DNA from: Aquisalinus sp.
GTDB lineage: Bacteria > Pseudomonadota > Alphaproteobacteria > Caulobacterales > Parvularculaceae
Assembly (NCBI GenBank): GCA_022763115.1
Contig: JALEGJ010000061.1
Span: 1 to 52,752, forward strand
Reading direction: 5' to 3'
DNA: 52,752 nt
Shown here: positions 26,206-33,318 of the stretch, piece by piece
How the letters are laid out: each line of letters begins with the position of its first letter
Position numbering within the stretch: the stretch's first letter is position 1
Program-made: the position numbers and the translations under genes
The notes under the pieces: model-generated
Databases searched by the model: none
The model's input: only the letters and a program-made list of their open reading frames with translations
Told to the model about the DNA's origin: nothing

Positions 26206-28356
26206 TCACTTACCCTGGCAAACATTTTGAGCGTCAGAGTCGACAAATGGCGTAAATGGACAGTTAATATACCGTAGGCGAATTTCTTCTCCGTTAACTG
26301 GTACAACGATGTTATCAGCGCGGATTTCCGGCGGGGCATTATTGATTGTCCCGAGGCGCAGTCCTGCATTGTGAAGACCAAGGAAGGAAATCATGTCGTC
26401 CTGATCAATCCCGTCCCCGGATACACCAATGCCGCCAACCAGTTCACCGTCACGGTAGATCGGCACACTGCCGGGGAAAATCTGAATACCATTCTGCAAT
26501 CTGTTTTCGCCGACAGCGGAAGGGTTATCCGCTTCCGGCAGGAAGGTGCAGACGGGGGCTGTGTCAGTCGTGGTAATGCCAAGCAGGAATGCTGCGTGTT
26601 CGATGACATTATCAAGCACAAGATCAATCTGCAGGCCGGTGGCGAATGGGCTCCAGACATCGATTGGCAGCGAAAGCGGACCATTTACTGTGTTAACTTC
26701 GCCATCCGGGAAATACGGCCTTGATAAGTTGCCGCCAGAGCGGTCAGCAAAAGCAAAGGTGCCTGTCAGCGCCGTCTGGTCGTCAAGAAAATCACGGACG
26801 ATCTGAACGTAATCACGTTCAAGCGGGTCGGGAATAAACTGATCAGCCACAGCATCCGGATTTGCCCGTGCAAAGTCACCAACCGGGCTGGTTGTTGTGT
26901 TCTGTAAATCGTCTGCGGCACTTGGCCCTGAGAAGAAAGCTGCCGTACGCGCCTTTTGCAGGGAAACGTCAGTACCAAAAATAGGTGCGTCAGGTCCGCG
27001 AATAACGCCCAGAATTTCGCCATTGGTATCAACAATGGAGATCGTCACCTGAGCCAGGCTGTTCAAAGGCTGGCGAATTTGTCCCCGTGCCTGTGCCATG
27101 ATGCCAAATGACTCTTCCAGCAGCACACTGACTTCGTTCGCTGTGAGCGGCGCAGAGACATTGGCACCATCGGTACCGGCTCTGGCGGGATAGCGGTTAT
27201 TACCGAAGCCATCGCTCAGAACATATGCATCAGCATTGGAGAATTCTGCCGATGTCGCAGGCCTAAACCCCGAGGCTTCCGAGCCATAAGCGGTTCCTGC
27301 TCGCACTGTTACGCCTGAGGTGTCTTCGTAGTAACTGGCAACAGGGGTCAGTTGTCCTTCAATGCCGTTAATTGAGGCAAAAGATGGCGCCGCAGTCGGG
27401 TCTGTCATCAAATCGTTTTCTGTCGCATCGGAGAAACGTAAAAAAGTGCCGTCTACGGAAATACGGTTCGCGCGAATTTCCACGGGGGCAGAAAAGCCGA
27501 CAGCTCCGGCAATCGCGATCAACTCCTCAATATCAGTGTCGCGGTCCAGGGTGTTGGTATCAAACCCATAATCATTGTCTGCAGAGACCCCGATAGCGCC
27601 GACAACGACGCCATTTTTGTAAAGCGGGATGCCGCCCGGGTCAGCCGAGAGGCCGAGAGGGGAGCGTTTTGGGCCAATCAGGGGGCCACCAAAGCCGGTC
27701 GCGCCAAATTGCGACTGTGTATCAAGGCGGCGCGTATTGAGGTCAGAACAGGGCAACTGGCTGAACTGCACACCAAACAATGGGCCGCTTTCAAGGCCAA
27801 TGGTTGTCGGGGCAGGCGGAAAGTGCTCCTGAACGATCTGGCTCGCCGTGCGGGTTGTGAACGCGTTGCCCTGGGATGACAGGTAAGCGCCTGTCACAGC
27901 CTTGGCGATTGCCGTCACCGGCCGTGGCACGATGGAAATGCCCTGTACGCCGCGATTATCTTCAGGGTTTACAGCGAAATCCACATTCGGCCCCGAACGT
28001 AAAGGTTCGACCGAGTTTTCAAAGGTGCTGAGGTCCGTGACAGTATTGTCGCTCGGGTCGCTGTCAATGGTCCCGTTCATGGAGAAAACAGCGAGCACAT
28101 TGCCCACGCGGTCAACAACAGCGATCGTGGCAGGAATATTCCGGGCAGAAGCCTCCGCCACGGCCTGAGCCAGCACTGTTTCGACATCACTCACAGTAAG
28201 ATTTTCCTGCACAGGAACATCAAACGTCGCTTTCGGGCTGGGTGGGGTGCCATTGTTTGGCGCGGGAGCAGGATCACTTCCGCCGCCGCTGCATGCGACT
28301 ACGAACAATCCTGCGGACCCCAAAAGTAAGGATTTCAAACTTGACCTTACTGTCAT
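26206..28356 (-). CDS. Lipoprotein with two GlcG/HbpS-like (haem-degrading family) domains
   Basis: 716 residues. The N-terminus is a lipoprotein signal with lipobox VVAC followed by SGGGSDPAPAP, so it is membrane-anchored outside the cytosol. Two diverged copies of the PF03928 domain follow. Copy 1 (about 40-300) has LTVSDVETVLAQAVAEA and, later, GGIPLYKNGVVVGAIGVSAD. Copy 2 (about 395-715) has LTANEVSVLLEESFGIM and PGSVPIYRDGELVGGIGVSGDG. Relatives such as HbpS bind haem or ferric iron. The start at 28356 is chosen because GGAGGT lies 7 bases upstream; the open frame begins six codons earlier. It is the second gene of the leftward operon. Here it might bind haem, iron or a small organic ligand outside the cell; its role is unknown. 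Confidence 0.82.
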   Translation of the reverse strand: MTVRSSLKSLLLGSAGLFVVACSGGGSDPAPAPNNGTPPSPKATFDVPVQENLTVSDVETVLAQAVAEASARNIPATIAVVDRVGNVLAVFSMNGTIDSDPSDNTVTDLSTFENSVEPLRSGPNVDFAVNPEDNRGVQGISIVPRPVTAIAKAVTGAYLSSQGNAFTTRTASQIVQEHFPPAPTTIGLESGPLFGVQFSQLPCSDLNTRRLDTQSQFGATGFGGPLIGPKRSPLGLSADPGGIPLYKNGVVVGAIGVSADNDYGFDTNTLDRDTDIEELIAIAGAVGFSAPVEIRANRISVDGTFLRFSDATENDLMTDPTAAPSFASINGIEGQLTPVASYYEDTSGVTVRAGTAYGSEASGFRPATSAEFSNADAYVLSDGFGNNRYPARAGTDGANVSAPLTANEVSVLLEESFGIMAQARGQIRQPLNSLAQVTISIVDTNGEILGVIRGPDAPIFGTDVSLQKARTAAFFSGPSAADDLQNTTTSPVGDFARANPDAVADQFIPDPLERDYVQIVRDFLDDQTALTGTFAFADRSGGNLSRPYFPDGEVNTVNGPLSLPIDVWSPFATGLQIDLVLDNVIEHAAFLLGITTTDTAPVCTFLPEADNPSAVGENRLQNGIQIFPGSVPIYRDGELVGGIGVSGDGIDQDDMISFLGLHNAGLRLGTINNAPPEIRADNIVVPVNGEEIRLRYINCPFTPFVDSDAQNVCQGK

Positions 28357-28450
28357 TTCAAATACCTCCCCCAATGCCTGACGGCTCAGGAACTCCAGTC
28401 AAATTAGCGCATTCAATCCCGGACGCGGATTGAATGACAGGTTCTCATCG

Positions 28451-29806
28451 TCAGAGCTGTTGCAACTGACTTTGCACACGTCGAATCGCATTGCGCATCC
28501 GCGCGAAATCATAGCGGTTCGGATCATCTACAGCCTCGTAAGCGTCATCCAGCGCGGGCATGATATTATCCACGACCTCAGACCCGAGCATTTGCTCTGT
28601 CTCGAGGGCATCAAGGAATGTACCAATCGCAATAACGGCCTGTTCTGCAGCCGCATACTCGGTGTAAGTGGAAGAAAGACTGTCATTCACGATATTGTCC
28701 ATGATTTCCAGCATCTCACTGCGTCCGAATTCGGCTTGGCTCATCGTGGCTGACAGTTTAGCCGCTATCGCTGCAAGATTTTCGGTTGCCGCAGCATAAT
28801 TACCGCCGGTTTCGGACACCGTTCGATGGAAGCGCAGACCTGCCTGACGCAGTTCACGGTCCATATCCGGGGCCACAACCTTTACAGCCGCGCGCAGCAT
28901 AATCATGTTTGAGTCGTTGAAGACAGGTACGCCAGGCCCAAGCTGACGATTTGGATTTGGCCGCCAGGTTGGTCGATAATCCGGGTCATTGGAGAATGTC
29001 ACGTGACAGGCATGGCAATCAAAGAAGACCAACTCGGGGAAAGCACCATTACGACCGAGATCAGGGTCGGCAAAGAGCTTCAACTGGTTCTCAAGCGCGA
29101 TTGCTTGCCCGACAGCCCAAACCTTGGCGCCATTAGAATAGGCTTTACGCTCCCGATAATCAGCATCCTCATCATGGTGCTCCTGCAGGCTGGTAAAGAG
29201 ATCCAGTTCAAATGAAATCCGGGGATGACCTGCGCCCATAATGCGATGGGTGATAAACTGATTGGGCTTGTCAGAGCCGAGGTGACAGCTTAGGCATAGC
29301 TGGGCACGCGCCGCCGGGTCTTCTGTGGGATAAAGCCCGTCAGCAATGTTCTGTGCATGCGTGCGTCCGGGGGCATAATGGCTGGTCAGCCAGTTTTCAG
29401 CACCGCCATGACAGGCTTCACAGCCAACACCCTCGGTAATATCAAACCGTTCGCCCCGTTGTGCTTCCGGGACAAAGTCCGCGTGACAGGCAAGGCACTC
29501 TTCCGCTTCATGAGCAGGTCCAATGCCAAGGTTTCTGGCGATGGTGCGGGATTTCTGATTCAGCAGTACTTTATAAGCGCGGGAGTGCGCACCGGTTATG
29601 CTGGATTGATCCTGCCAGATAACAAATTCATCCTGACGCACGGTCGTGCCGGTCGGAGAGGGGCGGCTATGGCAAGTGGAGCCGTTACAGGAGAAGACTC
29701 CTTCATGGACAAGCCCGTCCACATAAGGTGTCGTGATTTCCTGTGCGTTTACCCCACTGCTGAGCATGGCAGCGAGGAAACCCAACATCAAAATGCGCAG
29801 TTTCAT
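28451..29806 (-). CDS. Periplasmic multiheme cytochrome c, c554-like
   Basis: 451 residues with a Sec signal peptide (MKLRILMLGFLAAMLSSGVNA). Heme sites are an unusual CX4CH (CNGSTCH, about 40-46) and four CXXCH motifs starting at about 104, 129, 171 and 264, so five hemes are likely. The motif spacing recalls the cytochrome c554 group of multiheme proteins. Residues 300-451 are an alpha-helical tail without hemes. A strong AGGGGGG ribosome-binding site precedes the ATG. It is the first gene of the leftward operon, facing the FAD/Fe-S gene across 166 bases. I infer an electron carrier or terminal reductase in the periplasm; the substrate is unknown. Confidence 0.85.
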   Translation of the reverse strand: MKLRILMLGFLAAMLSSGVNAQEITTPYVDGLVHEGVFSCNGSTCHSRPSPTGTTVRQDEFVIWQDQSSITGAHSRAYKVLLNQKSRTIARNLGIGPAHEAEECLACHADFVPEAQRGERFDITEGVGCEACHGGAENWLTSHYAPGRTHAQNIADGLYPTEDPAARAQLCLSCHLGSDKPNQFITHRIMGAGHPRISFELDLFTSLQEHHDEDADYRERKAYSNGAKVWAVGQAIALENQLKLFADPDLGRNGAFPELVFFDCHACHVTFSNDPDYRPTWRPNPNRQLGPGVPVFNDSNMIMLRAAVKVVAPDMDRELRQAGLRFHRTVSETGGNYAAATENLAAIAAKLSATMSQAEFGRSEMLEIMDNIVNDSLSSTYTEYAAAEQAVIAIGTFLDALETEQMLGSEVVDNIMPALDDAYEAVDDPNRYDFARMRNAIRRVQSQLQQL

Positions 29807-29972
29807 GAAGAGCCCCCCTTCGAACCTCTGCGCAACATATCCCAGAGTTCGAACTTTGTTAACACCGCATTTGACGTTTTAAGTGATATTATCCCAAAGT
29901 TTTTCCGGGTGAGGCTATTTCAAACCTGATCTGTTTTGGCTATAGTAATTTTGAACGAAGGGGAGACATCGA
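29807..29972. promoter_or_regulatory. Divergent promoter region of the multiheme cluster
   Basis: This 166-base region separates the two operons and must hold both promoters. On the + strand TATAGT at 29941-29946 is a fair -10 element with only a poor -35 upstream. The palindrome AGTTCGAACT is at 29846-29855, and its TTCGAA core recurs at 29819-29824. Another candidate box is TTGACG at 29871. No clear FNR, CRP or Fur consensus is seen. The elements are weak and unproven; what is certain is that one short region can coordinate both operons. Confidence 0.4.
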
Positions 29973-32417
29973 GTGGGGCAACTCTATAAGATTGCAATCG
30001 TTGGCTCTGGTCCAGCAGGCCTGAGCGCGGCTGTGCACGCGGCAAAACTCGGCGTGTCACACGTCCTGCTGGAAAAGACAGACCACCTTTCCGATACGAT
30101 CTACAAGTATCAGAAAGGCAAATATGTTATGGCAACGCCGGACATTCTTGTTCTGCGTTCTGATATTTCATTTCAGGCTGGTACACGCGAGGAAATTCTG
30201 GGTACGTGGGACAGTGAGGCCAATTTTCACCAGACCAATGTTCAGTACAATGCGGACGTGCAGAAAATCACGGGTGAGCGCGGTAATTTCAAGATTGAAA
30301 CCGCCGCCGGTGATACGATCATGGCTGAGCATGTTGTGCTGGCGATTGGCACGCAAGGGAACCCGAACAAGCTGAGATGCCCTGGCGGCGACCTGCCATT
30401 TGTGCAGTATCAGCTTGATGACCCAAAGGAATATTTTGACGAGAATATTATCGTGGTTGGCGGTGGGGACGCTGGCATCGAGAACGCTCTCGGCCTTTCG
30501 GAAGATGTCAGCCAGGGCAACAATGTTGTGCTTCTCCAGCGGAGCAACGGCTTTCCGCGCTCAAAGCCTGCCAACGTCTCCTTGCTGGAAGACGCCAAGG
30601 CGCAAGGCAAGCTGGACTTCCTGATTGGCACCACGCCAGTCAAGCTCGAGCCGGGCGTGATGACCGTTGAAACGCCGGATGGTCAGGCCGAATTGCCGGT
30701 TGACCGTGTTATCGCCCGTTTGGGCAGTGCGCCGCCGCGGCGTTTTGTCGAGGAAATCGGCATTGAGTTTACCGGCCCGGATCGGGATGCCTTGCCCATC
30801 CTGTCAGAGGTATTTGAATCAACCGTACCCGGCATTTTCGTTGTCGGAGCGCTTGCCGGTTATCCGCTGATTAAACACTGCGCGAACCAGGGGTATGACG
30901 TTGTCGAATTCATCAACGGCAATACTGAACTGAAACCGGCTGACGAGCCGATTCTCCGGGACATATTCAAGGATCTGCCCGGTGGGTACGAGGTTTCCGA
31001 ATGGCTGGAAATCCTTCGCAACAAGGTCGATATCTTCCGTGATGTCTCCATCCTTCAGCTGCGTGAATTCATGCTTGAATCCACCATGCACTACAAGAAG
31101 AAGGGCGAGGTCGTCTTTAAGCGAAACGAACTGGGTGATTCCCTGTTTGCTGTGGTTGGCGGCACCGTCAATGTGGAAATCAATCCGAATGATCCGAGTA
31201 TCGTTGTGCCGCTTGGTGACGGTGAGATATTTGGGGAAATTGGCCTGATTTCCGGTCGCCGTCGTGGCGCAACGATTCGCTCTGACGCACCGTCAATTCT
31301 GGTGGAAATGCCAGCGCGTGCGGCCAAGAAACTGATCGCAACGATCCCGGCGGTGAAACGTGCGGTGGATGAAATCGCCACTGAACGCCAGATCAAGCAG
31401 ATCTTCGGTAATGACATTTCCCCTGAGTGGGTAGACCGCCTGAAAGAAACTTCAGAGATGCTGGAGCTGAAATCAGGCGAAACCATCATTCAGGAAGGTG
31501 AGGTCAGTACGGATGTTTTCATCATCCGCTCCGGCAGTGTGATCGTCGAGAAGAATATTGGCGGCAAGGAGATTTTCATCTCCTATGTGGCAGCGGGTGC
31601 ATTGATCGGCGAAATGGCGCTGTTCGAGGAAGGCAAGCGGACGGCGACAGTTCGCACAACGATCAAGTCGGAAATCATCAAGCTGCAAGGGGATATTTTC
31701 AGCGCGATGATGGAAGAGCGTCCGATGATCCGCAAGCGGATTGAGGAAACCATTGCCGCGCGGCGTGAGGTCAATTCATTCATCGAATCGCAAAAAAGCG
31801 GTTTTGGGTCAGTTGTCGATATGTATTCTTCCGTTGCCAACTTTCTGCTGGAAGAAGGTCTGGGGGAGGCGACCGATGCCCTTCTGATCGATGAGAGCCT
31901 GTGCGTCGGTTGCGACAACTGCGAAGTCGCCTGTGCGGAGACCCATCAGGGTATTTCGCGTCTCGACCGCGAAGCCGGCAAGACCTACGCTAACATTCAC
32001 GTGCCCACTTCGTGTCGTCACTGTGAACACCCGCATTGCATGGGCGATTGTCCGCCAGATGCGATTCGCCGCGCACCTGATGGCGAAGTTTTCATCAATG
32101 AGAGCTGCATCGGCTGTGGTAACTGCCAGCGGAACTGTCCTTATGGCGTGATCCAGATGGAGCGCGTACCGCCGAAGAAGCCAGGCCTCCTGCAGTGGCT
32201 GCTGTTTGGTGCAGGCCCGGGGCCGGGGCAGCCAAGCAAGTCATGGGTCAACAAGGTTTCTTCCGAGGAAGAGAAAACCGGCATGAAAGTCGCGGTGAAG
32301 TGCGACATGTGCAAGGGAATCAAGGGGGGGCCTGCCTGTGTCAGGGCGTGCCCGACAGGCGCTGCGATCCGGGTTTCTCCGGAGCAATATCTCAACGTCG
32401 CGCAGCGTAAGGGGTAA
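29973..32417 (+). CDS. Fusion: FAD/NAD(P) oxidoreductase - two cyclic nucleotide-binding domains - 4x[4Fe-4S] ferredoxin
   Basis: 814 residues, no signal peptide, so cytosolic. Residues 1-325 are a thioredoxin-reductase-like flavoprotein: FAD motif GSGPAGLSAA (11-20), NAD(P) motif VVGGGDAG (161-168) and a C-terminal VGALAG. The redox-active CxxC of thioredoxin reductase is missing. Residues 353-460 and 485-590 are two cyclic-nucleotide-binding domains with intact phosphate-binding cassettes (FGEIGL...RRGAT; IGEMAL...RTATV). Residues 643-797 hold sixteen cysteines in four groups (CVGCDNCEVAC, CRHCEHPHCMGDC, CIGCGNCQRNC, CDMC...CVRAC), as in DmsB/NrfC-type electron-transfer subunits. The GTG start follows GAAGGGGAG. 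It leads an operon with the cytochrome b-like gene 6 bases on. I infer a cAMP- or cGMP-gated electron entry or exit module working with NAD(P)H. Confidence 0.9.
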   Translation: MGQLYKIAIVGSGPAGLSAAVHAAKLGVSHVLLEKTDHLSDTIYKYQKGKYVMATPDILVLRSDISFQAGTREEILGTWDSEANFHQTNVQYNADVQKITGERGNFKIETAAGDTIMAEHVVLAIGTQGNPNKLRCPGGDLPFVQYQLDDPKEYFDENIIVVGGGDAGIENALGLSEDVSQGNNVVLLQRSNGFPRSKPANVSLLEDAKAQGKLDFLIGTTPVKLEPGVMTVETPDGQAELPVDRVIARLGSAPPRRFVEEIGIEFTGPDRDALPILSEVFESTVPGIFVVGALAGYPLIKHCANQGYDVVEFINGNTELKPADEPILRDIFKDLPGGYEVSEWLEILRNKVDIFRDVSILQLREFMLESTMHYKKKGEVVFKRNELGDSLFAVVGGTVNVEINPNDPSIVVPLGDGEIFGEIGLISGRRRGATIRSDAPSILVEMPARAAKKLIATIPAVKRAVDEIATERQIKQIFGNDISPEWVDRLKETSEMLELKSGETIIQEGEVSTDVFIIRSGSVIVEKNIGGKEIFISYVAAGALIGEMALFEEGKRTATVRTTIKSEIIKLQGDIFSAMMEERPMIRKRIEETIAARREVNSFIESQKSGFGSVVDMYSSVANFLLEEGLGEATDALLIDESLCVGCDNCEVACAETHQGISRLDREAGKTYANIHVPTSCRHCEHPHCMGDCPPDAIRRAPDGEVFINESCIGCGNCQRNCPYGVIQMERVPPKKPGLLQWLLFGAGPGPGQPSKSWVNKVSSEEEKTGMKVAVKCDMCKGIKGGPACVRACPTGAAIRVSPEQYLNVAQRKG

Positions 32418-32423
32418 TCTGAA

Positions 32424-33311
32424 ATGGCTCGGAAAAACGGTAATAAACGAACACACCGCGACGATGCCCAACATGAGAGCTTCCTGCGTCACAAGAATTT
32501 CATGTATTTGAAATGGGCGCTGTTCATCTGCCTCATTTCCATTGTTGCCTATTTCCTGATTGATCCGACGCCCCGTCATAATGGCGGGACATGGTACGGC
32601 TACACGCTGGGTACCATCGGGGCACTGTTAATCGTCTGGCTGACCATGCTCGGCATTCGCAAGCGCGCCATCACTGCCGGGAAGTGGAGCCTCAAGGGCT
32701 GGACATCGGCGCATGTCTATCTGGGGCTTTCCCTGACAGTTATTGCGACCCTGCATACCGGCTTCCAGTTTGGCTGGAATATTCACACGCTGGCTTATGC
32801 TCTGATGATGCTCGTGATCATATCCGGCGCCTTTGGTATTTATTTCTATGCTAACATACCGCGTGCCATGAGTGAAAACCGGGCCGAGACCACACAGGCT
32901 GAAATGATCCAACTGCTCAACTCTCTGGATGACCAGCTTGAAGACGCAGCGCGTCCTCTCTCTGCCCAGTATGTTGCAGCTGTGCAGAGTGCCATCAACG
33001 ACACGAAAATTACGGGCGGCCTGTTCACGCGTCTTTCCGGGCGCGTCAACAAATGTGCAACCGCGCGGGCACTGGCGAAGTTGCGCGATGCTGCAGAGGG
33101 GTCGGGATCAGCCATGGTCGATCAGTATGGTGAAGACCTGAGTTCCGCAATCAGTATTCTTGATCGGAAGTCGGTCATGCTGAATCGCGTACGACGACAT
33201 ATCAGATATAAATCATTACTAGAGTTGTGGCTCTACATTCACGTGCCGGCCACGATTTTCCTTCTGGCTGCACTGACAGCCCATATTCTCAGCGTATTCT
33301 TCTACTGGTAG
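32424..33311 (+). CDS. Inner-membrane diheme cytochrome b-like protein
   Basis: 295 residues with membrane helices at about 28-46, 57-77, 94-112, 121-143 and 268-292. A cytosolic or periplasmic helical region of about 120 residues separates the last two. Histidines H97 and H111 in the third helix and H273 and H287 in the last are each 14 residues apart. This is the spacing that lets two helices hold two stacked b hemes, as in cytochrome bc1 and related proteins. I do not recognise a named family. Tight spacing to the FAD/Fe-S gene (6 bases) and to the FHA-decaheme gene (7 bases) suggests it carries electrons across the inner membrane between them. Confidence 0.7.
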   Translation: MARKNGNKRTHRDDAQHESFLRHKNFMYLKWALFICLISIVAYFLIDPTPRHNGGTWYGYTLGTIGALLIVWLTMLGIRKRAITAGKWSLKGWTSAHVYLGLSLTVIATLHTGFQFGWNIHTLAYALMMLVIISGAFGIYFYANIPRAMSENRAETTQAEMIQLLNSLDDQLEDAARPLSAQYVAAVQSAINDTKITGGLFTRLSGRVNKCATARALAKLRDAAEGSGSAMVDQYGEDLSSAISILDRKSVMLNRVRRHIRYKSLLELWLYIHVPATIFLLAALTAHILSVFFYW

Positions 33312-33318
33312 GGCGATC

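Noticed and set aside
26199..26381. Upstream extension of the porin-like gene (61 extra codons)
   Set aside because: It overlaps the end of the GlcG-like gene by about 175 bases; the signal peptide starts only at the ATG at 26198.
29973..30950. Flavin domain as a true thioredoxin reductase
   Set aside because: The CxxC redox motif expected before the NAD(P)-binding segment is absent; the region reads PFVQYQLDDPKEYFDEN instead.
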